Below are positions 52,945-60,464 of a DNA stretch of 64,000 bases, one piece after another; the first letter of the stretch is position 1, and every line of letters begins with the position of its first letter. The notes below the pieces were generated by a model, which saw only the letters and a list, made by a program, of their open reading frames with translations, was not told the origin of the DNA and did not search any database. Origin of the DNA: Novosphingobium sp. (GTDB lineage: Bacteria; Pseudomonadota; Alphaproteobacteria; Sphingomonadales; Sphingomonadaceae); NCBI RefSeq assembly GCF_020852455.1, contig NZ_JADZAT010000032.1, forward strand, positions 248,001 through 312,000, given 5' to 3'. Position numbers and translations under genes: made by a program.

Positions 52945-53393
52945 GGCCTGAGCCGCGGCCAGGCCCGCCAGGTTCCGATCGCATAGGCCAGGCCATAGCC
53001 CAGCACGATCAGCGACGACCACAGCTTGAAGGTGTCACTCAGATCTGGCCGCCACAGCTGCGGCTGCAGCACCGCCAGTCCGCGCAGCAGATAGACCGCG
53101 CTGATCGTCACCAGGCCCGTCCGCAGCAGTGGCAGGCGGCGAATTCGCCCCGCTCCGGCCAAGGCATAGGCGGCCCAGATCGCCAGGATCGCGGCTATCG
53201 CCACGGTCAGCAGCGCGGGCGTCCATTCGCCGCGTTCGGCGGCCTGGGCGATTCCTTCCCCGGCGCCGAAAAAGCGATACCAGTCCGGCCCGCCGGCGAT
53301 GCAGCCCAGGTGCAGGCCGCTGGCGAGCAGCGACAGCCAGCCGCCGGCGCTCAGCCAGCCGGACCCGCTGCCGCCAGAAACCCTAGGCGACAA
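52941..53393 (-). CDS. small integral membrane protein of unknown function
   Basis: A 150-residue protein with four hydrophobic helices (about residues 15-35, 60-80, 90-108 and 125-142). [21 protein letters not shown] segment after helix 1 is conserved-looking, and a [14 protein letters not shown] loop lies between helices 3 and 4. I do not recognise a Pfam family. Its start overlaps the end of scoB by 11 bases, so it is probably expressed with scoAB. Confidence 0.65.
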   Translation of the reverse strand: MSPRVSGGSGSGWLSAGGWLSLLASGLHLGCIAGGPDWYRFFGAGEGIAQAAERGEWTPALLTVAIAAILAIWAAYALAGAGRIRRLPLLRTGLVTISAVYLLRGLAVLQPQLWRPDLSDTFKLWSSLIVLGYGLAYAIGTWRAWPRLRP

Positions 53394-54042
53394 AATGCGC
53401 CGTCGTCCGCGCCGCGACCTGTTCGGCGCTGACCCCCGGGGCCAGCTCGATCAGCCGGAACGGGCTCTGGTGATCGCTCCGCTGGAACACCGCCAGATCG
53501 GTGATGATCATGTCGACCACATTGCGCCCGGTCAGCGGCAGGGTGCAGGCCGGAATGAATTTGGGGCTGCCGTCCTTGGCGCAGTGTTCCATCACCACGA
53601 TGATCTTCTTGACGCCCGCGACCAGGTCCATCGCCCCGCCCATGCCCTTGATCATCTTGCCGGGCACCATCCAGTTGGCGATGTCGCCGTTCTCGCTCAC
53701 TTCCATCCCGCCCAGCACGGTCAGGTCGATCTTGCCGCCGCGGATCATCGCAAAGCTGGTCGCGCTGTCGAAATAGGCCGAATGCGGCAGCTCGCTGATC
53801 GTCTGCTTGCCGGCATTGATCAGGTCGGCGTCGATCGCGTCCTCGGTCGGGAAGGGGCCGATCCCCAGCATGCCGTTTTCGCTCTGCAGCGTCACGGTCA
53901 TGCCCGCGGGCACGTGGTTGGCGACCAGCGTGGGGATGCCGATCCCCAGGTTCACATAGAACCCGTCCTGCAATTCCTGCGCGGCGCGCGCCGCCATCTG
54001 GTCGCGGCTCCAGCCCTGGGCGATATGGTCATGTTGGGTCAT
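53383..54042 (-). CDS. scoB: 3-oxoacid CoA-transferase subunit B
   Basis: A 219-residue beta subunit of succinyl-CoA:3-oxoacid CoA-transferase, moving CoA onto acetoacetate for ketone-body or short-chain acid use. Seen: [18 protein letters not shown], the catalytic glutamate region [12 protein letters not shown], and [19 protein letters not shown]. Length is normal. Its ATG overlaps the scoA stop (TGATG), so the subunits are translationally coupled. The 3-hydroxybutyryl-CoA dehydrogenase at 24066 could work in the same carbon flow, though not adjacent. Confidence 0.95.
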   Translation of the reverse strand: MTQHDHIAQGWSRDQMAARAAQELQDGFYVNLGIGIPTLVANHVPAGMTVTLQSENGMLGIGPFPTEDAIDADLINAGKQTISELPHSAYFDSATSFAMIRGGKIDLTVLGGMEVSENGDIANWMVPGKMIKGMGGAMDLVAGVKKIIVVMEHCAKDGSPKFIPACTLPLTGRNVVDMIITDLAVFQRSDHQSPFRLIELAPGVSAEQVAARTTAHFVA

Positions 54043-54749
54043 CAGCCGACATCCGTGGTGCGAGTGGTGCGGAATTCGATCTTCTTGTCATAGGGGCTGC
54101 CATCGATCAGGCGGTGGACATAGACCCCCGGCAGATGGATCGCATCGGGATCGAGCTGGCCCGGCTGGACGATCTCTTCCACCTCAACCACGCAGACCTT
54201 GCCGCAGGTTGCCGCCGGCACGTTGAAATTGCGCGCGGTCTTGCGGAACACGACATTGCCGGTGGTGTCGGCCTTCCACGCCTTGACCAAGGCCAGATCG
54301 GCAAAGATCCCGGCTTCGAGGATATATTCCTCGCCGCCAAAGACCTTGCTCTCCTTGCCCTCGGCCACCAGCGTGCCGACCCCGGTCTTGGTATAGAACC
54401 CCGGAATGCCCGCGCCGCCGGCGCGCATCCGTTCGGCCAGGGTGCCCTGCGGGCAGAATTCGACTTCCAGCTCACCCGACAGGTACTGGCGCTCGAACTC
54501 CTTGTTCTCACCCACATAGCTTGAGATCATCTTCTTCACCTGCCGCGTGCGCAGCAGCTTGCCGATCCCCTCGCCATCGATCCCGGCGTTGTTGGAAACG
54601 AAGGTCAGGTCCTTCACCCCCGAATCGCGCACCGCATCAAGCAGCCGGTCGGGAATGCCGCACAGGCCAAAGCCGCCGCTGGCAATCAGCATGCCGTCGC
54701 TCAGCAGGCCATCAAGCGCGGCCCGGGCATCCGGATAGATCTTTCGCAT
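54042..54749 (-). CDS. scoA: 3-oxoacid CoA-transferase subunit A
   Basis: A 235-residue alpha subunit, partner of the following scoB product. Seen: [21 protein letters not shown], the CoA-transferase family I signature, [17 protein letters not shown], and [13 protein letters not shown]. Length is normal. It is the first gene of a leftward unit scoA-scoB-membrane protein; a gap of ~490 bases containing a minus-strand terminator separates it from the DUF3800 gene, so its own promoter should lie at about 54750-54880. Confidence 0.95.
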   Translation of the reverse strand: MRKIYPDARAALDGLLSDGMLIASGGFGLCGIPDRLLDAVRDSGVKDLTFVSNNAGIDGEGIGKLLRTRQVKKMISSYVGENKEFERQYLSGELEVEFCPQGTLAERMRAGGAGIPGFYTKTGVGTLVAEGKESKVFGGEEYILEAGIFADLALVKAWKADTTGNVVFRKTARNFNVPAATCGKVCVVEVEEIVQPGQLDPDAIHLPGVYVHRLIDGSPYDKKIEFRTTRTTDVG

Positions 54750-54892
54750 CGTCTCTCCCCGTTCACGAATCCGGGCGGCCTAGGAGAAGCCCGCCAGGCT
54801 GGCAATTGCAACAAACGCTGGCCCGGTTGCAGCAAATGCAAGTTGATGAAACACATCCTGCGCGCATCTTAAACACCGCCATAGAGCCCTGG

Positions 54893-54929
54893 ACCAAAAA
54901 GCACAAAAGCCGCGCTGGGCGGCGCGGCT
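54893..54929 (-). terminator. rho-independent terminator, leftward
   Basis: AGCCGCGC (54908-54915) pairs with GCGCGGCT (54922-54929) around a 6-base loop. Read leftward, the stem is followed by TTTTGTGCTTTTT (54896-54908), a proper T-rich tail. It would stop leftward transcripts from the DUF3800 side before they enter scoA. Confidence 0.7.
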
Positions 54930-55169
54930 CTCGGGTGAGGCGGGAGGATGGCAGGTTTGGGGGGTGTAGGAAAGGGGGTGGAGGCTATGCAACTGTTGCC
55001 GCAACTACCACCTCGTTAGGATTGAACGCGCTGTGAGGGTGATTGAGGACCCGATCGGGAAGCGTCTTAAATTTGCTTCTATGATTGCGCGAATTGTGGC
55101 GTTCATTTCCCCAAACATAATTTCATTGAAAATTCACGCTCAGAATGGTATATATTCAAACGTCAAGTC

Positions 55170-55236
55170 GCTCCGAATTCCCGAACTGTCACCGGATGGT
55201 GTGCGTGCCCATGGACATGGGATAGGGATTCGGAGC
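55170..55236. repeat. 67-base inverted-repeat structure after DUF3800 gene
   Basis: GCTCCGAAT at 55170-55178 pairs with ATTCGGAGC at 55228-55236, extended by CCC/GGG with one bulge. Inside lies a second hairpin CCCATG-GA-CATGGG (55208-55221). It starts eight bases beyond the DUF3800 stop codon. It may be a leftward transcription end, an RNA structure, or the end of a transferred segment. Confidence 0.5.
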
Positions 55237-55243
55237 GCAATTT

Positions 55244-55852
55244 TCAGCCAAATTCCCAAACATCCTGCAACTTGCGACCTAGCTGCTGACGCCATCTGTC
55301 CGAGTTTTTCCTGTCCTTCCGGAACGACCGTGCGACCGCTCCTACCGACATATCGGCAAGCTGCACCAGCGGGTCGCGATGACTGGCAGCAAACTTAACG
55401 CTCTTGATCCCGCCATCGGCATGCTTTTTCAAATGACGCTGGAGGTCTTGTTGAAAGACGCGTTCTCCTGAGCCGTCGATAATGACCTTGGCATCGTGCA
55501 GGAGTCCGCCGTCATACTTAACCATGTTCTTCACGAAAAAGCGGTAGAATTCTTCCTTTTCCGACCGCAGGCGATCCGAATGAATGATCTCTTTGCGTAC
55601 CACAATCGCGCGAACGCAAAAATCGCAATCGGCAACCGCAGCGAAGAAGCCATCCCGCACTTGATCGCGAGACTTGTTGAACTTGAATTCGGGTGCCGCC
55701 CGTAAATCGACAAGAGCCTGCCGAATTACCGCATCAGCATGCTGCGCCGCTTCCTTCGATTCAAACACAACCATTGCTGCCGCGAAGATCGGCGTCGATC
55801 CCCTGTCCAACTTGAATCCCGGATCGCCACTCTCGTCGATGAACACAAACAT
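55244..55852 (-). CDS. DUF3800 domain protein
   Basis: A 202-residue protein of the DUF3800 family, predicted RNase H-like. Seen: VFIDESGDPGFKLD at the N-terminus (the IDESG signature with acidic residues), HDAKVIIDGSGERVFQ in the middle, and DPLVQLADMSVGAVARSF near the C-terminus, the QLADl..G block. The conserved acids would form a nuclease-type site, but activity is not proven for the family as far as I know. Codon use is less GC-rich than neighbours, and the flanks are AT-rich with inverted repeats, suggesting acquisition by transfer. It is often found near mobile or defence genes. Confidence 0.82.
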   Translation of the reverse strand: MFVFIDESGDPGFKLDRGSTPIFAAAMVVFESKEAAQHADAVIRQALVDLRAAPEFKFNKSRDQVRDGFFAAVADCDFCVRAIVVRKEIIHSDRLRSEKEEFYRFFVKNMVKYDGGLLHDAKVIIDGSGERVFQQDLQRHLKKHADGGIKSVKFAASHRDPLVQLADMSVGAVARSFRKDRKNSDRWRQQLGRKLQDVWEFG

Positions 55853-55944
55853 AGAAGATCAAGCCGCATTGAATTTGCATGGAATTGGTGACAGGCGCAT
55901 AATCCACCTAACTCTTCAACCCAAACCTTGGAAGCATCCTACCC

Positions 55945-56601
55945 TCACCCCAACTCCATCCCCAACAACGCCCCCAGCTCGCCCAGCGCCTGGTCCCCGC
56001 TGGTCACCTTGATCGCGGCCATGCCCAGCGTCGCGGCGGGTTTGCAGTTGATGCCCAGGTCGTCGAGGTAGATGCAGCGCGCGGCGTCGAGCCCCAGCAG
56101 CTCGCACATCATCATGTAGATCCGGGGGTCGGGCTTGCGCACCCCGGCCTTGCTGCTTTCGATCACCTGCTCGAACCGGGCGAAGACCTGTTCATAGGCG
56201 TCCTTGGCATCGCCGCTGCGGGCCATGCCGGCGCCGTGGCCGGCGGGGACATTGTTGGTGATGCAGGCGAGGCGGTATCCGGCCCCGGCCAGCTGGTCGA
56301 GCGCGCGGACCATCGCCGGGCGGATCGATCCGGACAGCACCGCCAGCACCGCGCGGCCCTCGATCGAATGGCCCAGCGCTTCGGCCTCGGCCTCGAACAG
56401 CACGTCAAAGGTGCGCGCGTCGATCTCGGCGCGTTCGAACCGCGCCCAGGCGTTGTCGTGGGGGTTGGTGGCGTTGACCGTGCGGATGAAGTTGGCCGGC
56501 AGCCCGCGTTCCTCTTCCAGCCGGTTGAACGCTTCGAAGGGCGAGGCCGTGATCACCCCGCCGAAATCGAAAATCACCGCATCAAAACGCCGCTCGCCCA
56601 C
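55945..56601 (-). CDS. HAD-superfamily hydrolase
   Basis: A 218-residue phosphatase-like HAD protein. Seen: AVIFDFGGVITASPFEAF (motif I; the second acid position of DxD is Gly, as in the epoxide-hydrolase N-domain and X4YrbD-like groups), ACITNNVPAG (motif II), KAGVRKPDPRIYMMM (motif III Lys) and CIYLDDLGINCKPA (motif IV, acidic). I use GTG 56601, preceded by AGGGAG; the frame to 56640 is less convincing. With Gly in place of the acid/base Asp, classical phosphatase activity is doubtful. Substrate unknown. Confidence 0.82.
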   Translation of the reverse strand: MGERRFDAVIFDFGGVITASPFEAFNRLEEERGLPANFIRTVNATNPHDNAWARFERAEIDARTFDVLFEAEAEALGHSIEGRAVLAVLSGSIRPAMVRALDQLAGAGYRLACITNNVPAGHGAGMARSGDAKDAYEQVFARFEQVIESSKAGVRKPDPRIYMMMCELLGLDAARCIYLDDLGINCKPAATLGMAAIKVTSGDQALGELGALLGMELG

Positions 56602-56732
56602 GCCATTCTCCCTGTTTCCTGCCAAGGGGCAGTGGCGCATTGCGCGGGCCGGTGCAAGCGTGCCGATTGACGCAAATCATGGTATGATCGCCGCAGGGCC
56701 TGCATGATTCCATTGTTGAAGGGAGAACTGCC

Positions 56733-57518
56733 ATGCGTTCGATTCTGGTCCATACCGGCCGCGATCCTCAGAACGGCGTCCGGCTCGATAGCGCGATGGA
56801 AGTGGCGCGGGCCCGCGAAGGCCATGTCACCTTGCTGATCGACACCCCGGTTGACCGCTTCGTCACCGTCGATCCCTATGGCGGCACCTATATCGCCCGC
56901 GAGGCGCTGGAAGCCGCCGTGGCCGAGGACGATGCCCTGGCCGAACTGTTCGAAGGCCGGCTGGCCAATGACGATGTCCCGTTCGATGTCGCCAAGTTCG
57001 AAACCGCCCCGATCGAAGCGATGGCCAGCGCGGCCCGGCTGGCCGATCTGGCGGTGGTTTCGCGCGGCTGCGGCTTTGCCGGCGATCTGGCGGTCGAAGC
57101 GCGCTGCCCGGTGCTGGTCCTGCCCGAAGACCAGCCGCTGCGGCTGCCGCTGGCATCGGCCTGCATTGCCTGGGATGGTGGCGACCAGTCGGCGCTGGCG
57201 CTGCGCAGCGCGGTGCCGCTGCTGGCCGGTTGCGCCAGCGTGACGGTGCTGACCGTCAGCGACGAGGCGGCGGGCGGCTTCCCGGCCACCGATGCCCTGC
57301 GCTATCTTGCCCGGCACGGGATCAAGGCCGAGCTGGTCGAACTGCAGAAGGGCAGCTCGATCGAGGAAACGCTGGCCCGCGAAGTGGCCCGGCAGGGTGC
57401 GCAGCTGCTGGTGATGGGGGCCTATGGCCACAGCCGAGTGCGCGAATTCCTGTTCGGCGGGGTGACGCGCTATTTCCTTGAGGACGAGGCCGCCCCGGCG
57501 CTGCTGCTGGCGCATTAG
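56733..57518 (+). CDS. universal stress protein, two-domain type
   Basis: A 261-residue protein with two USP-like halves. The C-terminal half ends GAYGHSRVREFLFGGVTRYFL, the ATP-binding G-x2-G-x9-G-type signature. The N-terminal half begins RSILVHTGRDPQNGVRLDSAMEVAR and lacks the signature, so it may serve only in dimer contacts. Such tandem proteins are linked to stress and stationary-phase survival. GGGAGAA precedes the ATG. A perfect 9-base-arm hairpin follows three bases after the stop. Confidence 0.88.
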   Translation: MRSILVHTGRDPQNGVRLDSAMEVARAREGHVTLLIDTPVDRFVTVDPYGGTYIAREALEAAVAEDDALAELFEGRLANDDVPFDVAKFETAPIEAMASAARLADLAVVSRGCGFAGDLAVEARCPVLVLPEDQPLRLPLASACIAWDGGDQSALALRSAVPLLAGCASVTVLTVSDEAAGGFPATDALRYLARHGIKAELVELQKGSSIEETLAREVARQGAQLLVMGAYGHSRVREFLFGGVTRYFLEDEAAPALLLAH

Positions 57519-57902
57519 CGGCTGTTTCAGCCTGGCTTGAAACAGCGCAGCACCGGCCCGCTCGCCCGGCCCGGTGTTGCCTCCACGTGAGTGGAAAGGA
57601 CATTGGGCGGCCCGGGCGGGCAATCCGGGCGGATCAAAGCCGCCATGATGGCGCCCGGCTTCGTGCTCGAAGCCGGGCGCGATATGTTGCGCCGCAGCGA
57701 AGGTAACCCTGCTGCGGGGGTGTTAGCCTCCGCAAATCGCGGTGAAACCGACCGTTTTTTCCTGAAATTCCGCCGATCTTGAGCGAAAATGAACAGCCGT
57801 TGCAAATTCTGCAACATGCAATGACCTTTTCGCACTTGCACAAAAAGCGGCCTGCCGCCATTTAGAGCCTGCCTTTCAGGCATCCTCTCCCAAAAACTTC
57901 CC
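57519..57902. other. structured noncoding stretch after the stress-protein gene
   Basis: No gene is supported here. Perfect hairpins are seen: GCTGTTTCA/TGAAACAGC (57521-57546, 8-base loop) and GCGCCCGGCTTCG-TGCT-CGAAGCCGGGCGC (13-base arms, 57651-57680). A smaller GCGGC-CT-GCCGC follows at about 57847-57858. From 57780 on, AT-richer promoter-like sequence leads to GGCATCCTCTCCC and then the first of three terminators, so a short noncoding RNA ending at 57936 is possible. I cannot confirm it. Confidence 0.4.
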
Positions 57903-58030
57903 AAGGCCGGGTCAGCAATGACCCGGCCTTTTTTTTCATCCCTCCCGGGAGGGCGCCAGGTCAGCAATGACCCGGCCCTTTTTTCGTCCCTCCAGGGAGG
58001 GCGCCAGGCCAGCAATGGCCCGGCTTTTTT
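57903..58030 (+). terminator. three tandem rho-independent terminators
   Basis: Three units about 48-49 bases apart share the loop AGCAAT. Unit 1: AAGGCCGGGTC/GACCCGGCCTT (11-base arms, 57903-57930) then a run of T to 57936. Unit 2: GCC-A-GGTC/GACC-C-GGC (57956-57978) then six T. Unit 3: GCC-A-GGCC/GGCC-C-GGC (58003-58024) then six T. Between them lie CCCTCC-GGAGGG palindromes (57940-57953, 57988-58001). The T-runs fit rightward termination, insulating the Cdc48-type gene that starts at 58144. Confidence 0.8.
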
Positions 58031-58143
58031 CGTCCAGTTCAGCCTGTCTGGCGCGCGCGAATTTGCAATTGCCGCAACCAGTTCCTAGCTTCGCTTTCCG
58101 GCTGCATTCGCCGGCAGAGTCGAGCAAGGAAGAGCGCAAGGTC

Positions 58144-60444
58144 ATGGCCGATAGTCCCGAAAAGTCGATCAAACTCCAGGTCGCAGCCGCCCGTCAGGAG
58201 GAAAGCGGCAATGGCTTTGCCCGCCTGCCGCGTTCGGCGCTGTCGGCGCTGGGGGTGACCGAGGGCGATGTGATCGAGATCGAAGGCAAGCGCGCCACGG
58301 TCGCGCGGGTCCAGGCGCCCTATCCGGAGGACGAGGGGCTGGAAGTGATCCGGCTCGACGGCCTCCAGCGCGCCAATGCCGAGGTTGGCTCGGGCGATCA
58401 TGTCCAGGTTCGCAAGGCCGCCAGCAAGCCCGCCCAGCGTGTGATCTTTGCCCCGGCGATGCGCGAGATGCGGTTGCAGGGCCCAGGCGAGGCGCTCAAG
58501 CGCAATTTCTTTGGCCGGGCGCTGGTGGCGGGCGATCTGGTCGCCACCACCGGCCAGCAGCAGGTGCGCGACATGCCGCCCGAAGTCGCGCGGATGTTCA
58601 ACGCCCCGGCCTTTTCGCTGACCCAGATCCGCCTGACCGTGGTCTCGACCGTGCCCAAGGGCGTGGTCCACATCGACGAGCACACCGAGGTGGAACTGCG
58701 CGAGGAGTTCGAGGAGGCGCGCGGGCATCGCGGCGATGTGAACTATGACGATGTCGGCGGGATGGGCGATACGATCCGCCAGCTGCGCGAAATGGTCGAG
58801 CTGCCGCTGCGCTATCCCGAACTGTTCACCCGGCTTGGCGTCGATCCGCCCAAGGGGGTGCTGCTGCACGGCCCGCCGGGCACCGGCAAGACCCGGCTGG
58901 CCCGCGCCGTGGCCAACGAGAGCGAGGCGAGCTTCTTCGCGATCAACGGGCCCGAGATCATGGGCTCTGCCTATGGCGAAAGCGAGCGGCGGCTGCGCGA
59001 GGTGTTCGAGGAGGCGGCCAAGGCCGCGCCCTCGATCGTCTTCATCGACGAGATCGATTCGATTGCGCCCAAGCGTTCGGGCACCCCCGGCGAGGCCGAA
59101 AAGCGACTGGTTGCCCAGCTGCTGACCCTGATGGACGGGCTCAGCACCGGGGCCAATATCGTGGTGATCGCCGCGACCAACCGCCCCGATGCGCTGGACG
59201 AGGCGCTGCGCCGCCCGGGCCGGTTCGACCGCGAGATCGTGGTCGGCGTGCCCGATGAAAGCGGCCGGCGCGAGATCCTGGGGATCCACACCCGCGGCAT
59301 GCCGCTGGCCGAAGGGGTCGATCTGGATGAGCTGGCGCGCACCACGCACGGCTTCGTCGGGGCCGATCTGGGCGCGCTGGCGCGCGAGGCGGCGATGGAC
59401 GCGGTGCGGCGGATCATGCCGCAGCTCAATCTGGAAGCGCAGACCATCCCGCCCGATGTGCTCGAAAGCCTGACCGTTACCCGCGACGACTTTCTCAATG
59501 CTCTCAAACGCGTCCAGCCTTCGGCGATGCGCGAGGTGATGGTCCAGGTCCCGAACGTCGGCTGGGCCGATATCGGCGGCGCGGACGAGGCGCAGCTGAA
59601 ACTGCAGGAAGGGATCGAACTGCCGCTGAAGAACCCCGAGGCGTTCCGCCGGCTGGGGATCCGCCCGGCCAAGGGCTTTCTACTCTATGGCCCGCCGGGC
59701 ACCGGCAAGACCCTGCTCGCCAAGGCGGTCGCCAAGGAAAGCGAGGCGAACTTCATCTCGATCAAGTCGAGCGACCTCCTCAGCAAATGGTACGGCGAAA
59801 GCGAACAGCAGATCAGCCGCCTGTTCGCCCGCGCCCGCCAGGTTGCGCCTTGCGTGGTGTTCATCGACGAGATCGACAGCCTTGTCCCGGCGCGCGGTTC
59901 TGGCGCGAACGAGCCGCAGGTCACCGCGCGGGTGGTCAACACGATCCTGGCCGAAATGGATGGGATGGAGGAACTGTCATCGGTGGTGGTGGTCGGCGCG
60001 ACCAACCGCCCGACGCTGGTCGATCCGGCGCTGCTGCGTCCGGGCCGGCTCGACGAGCTGGTCTATGTCGGCACCCCCGATGCGAAGGGGCGTGAGCATA
60101 TCCTGGGGATCCACACCGCGCGGATGCCACTGGCCAAGGACGTCGATCTGGCGGCCATCGCGGCGGAGGCCGAACGCTTCACCGGTGCCGATCTGGAAGA
60201 CGTGGTCCGCCGCGCCGGCATGGTCGCGATCCGCACCCGCGGGGCCAAGGCCAAGCAGGTCACCGCCGAGGACTTCGCCGCAGCACTGGCAGATTCGCGC
60301 GCCACGGTGACCCCCGAAATGGAGGCCGAATACGCCCGGATGAAGGGTGAGCTCAAAAAGCGCGCGGCGGCGGTCAACCTCACCCCGCTGGGCTTCCTCG
60401 CCCCGGGCATGGTCGAATCGACGCGGGACAAGAAGCACGGATGA
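58144..60444 (+). CDS. Cdc48/VAT-type double AAA ATPase
   Basis: A 766-residue homologue of archaeal VAT and eukaryotic Cdc48/p97, hexameric unfoldases that extract proteins for degradation. Seen: N-terminal double-psi barrel (LQVAAARQEESGNGFARLPR, GDVIEIEGKRATVARV), D1 ATPase with HGPPGTGKTRLARAVANES and IVFIDEIDSIAPKR, and D2 with YGPPGTGKTLLAKAVAKES and VVFIDEIDSLVPAR; arginine-finger regions DEALRRPGRFDRE and LLRPGRLDEL are intact. I use ATG 58144; the frame upstream runs into the tandem terminators. Pore-loop aromatic KWYGESE is present in D2. No ubiquitin-like partners are seen nearby. Confidence 0.93.
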   Translation: MADSPEKSIKLQVAAARQEESGNGFARLPRSALSALGVTEGDVIEIEGKRATVARVQAPYPEDEGLEVIRLDGLQRANAEVGSGDHVQVRKAASKPAQRVIFAPAMREMRLQGPGEALKRNFFGRALVAGDLVATTGQQQVRDMPPEVARMFNAPAFSLTQIRLTVVSTVPKGVVHIDEHTEVELREEFEEARGHRGDVNYDDVGGMGDTIRQLREMVELPLRYPELFTRLGVDPPKGVLLHGPPGTGKTRLARAVANESEASFFAINGPEIMGSAYGESERRLREVFEEAAKAAPSIVFIDEIDSIAPKRSGTPGEAEKRLVAQLLTLMDGLSTGANIVVIAATNRPDALDEALRRPGRFDREIVVGVPDESGRREILGIHTRGMPLAEGVDLDELARTTHGFVGADLGALAREAAMDAVRRIMPQLNLEAQTIPPDVLESLTVTRDDFLNALKRVQPSAMREVMVQVPNVGWADIGGADEAQLKLQEGIELPLKNPEAFRRLGIRPAKGFLLYGPPGTGKTLLAKAVAKESEANFISIKSSDLLSKWYGESEQQISRLFARARQVAPCVVFIDEIDSLVPARGSGANEPQVTARVVNTILAEMDGMEELSSVVVVGATNRPTLVDPALLRPGRLDELVYVGTPDAKGREHILGIHTARMPLAKDVDLAAIAAEAERFTGADLEDVVRRAGMVAIRTRGAKAKQVTAEDFAAALADSRATVTPEMEAEYARMKGELKKRAAAVNLTPLGFLAPGMVESTRDKKHG

Positions 60445-60464
60445 TGTCCCGGCTGGGGGAGCGC

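Larger units (their letters stand above)
54750..55243. other. lower-GC gap between scoA and the DUF3800 gene
   Basis: No convincing gene is seen in this 494-base gap; a short minus-strand open stretch ending in VVVAATVA before a stop at about 54987 lacks a start and may be debris. From 55035 to 55165 the sequence is clearly AT-richer than the surroundings (for example ATGGTATATATTCAAACG). The gap holds a minus-strand terminator (54893-54929) and an inverted-repeat structure (55170-55236), listed separately, and presumably the scoA promoter. Confidence 0.5.

Noticed and set aside
54780..55004. A 74-codon open frame on the minus strand between scoA and the DUF3800 gene
   Set aside because: No ribosome-binding site or family likeness, and it runs through a clear terminator hairpin.
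55170..55236. Possible tRNA or tRNA fragment
   Set aside because: There is an outer stem and an inner hairpin, but no cloverleaf, no T-loop sequence and no CCA-like end.
57967..58143. Longer N-terminus of the Cdc48-type protein
   Set aside because: The upstream frame lies in the tandem terminators and lacks the domain's conserved sequence; ATG 58144 begins the double-psi barrel properly.
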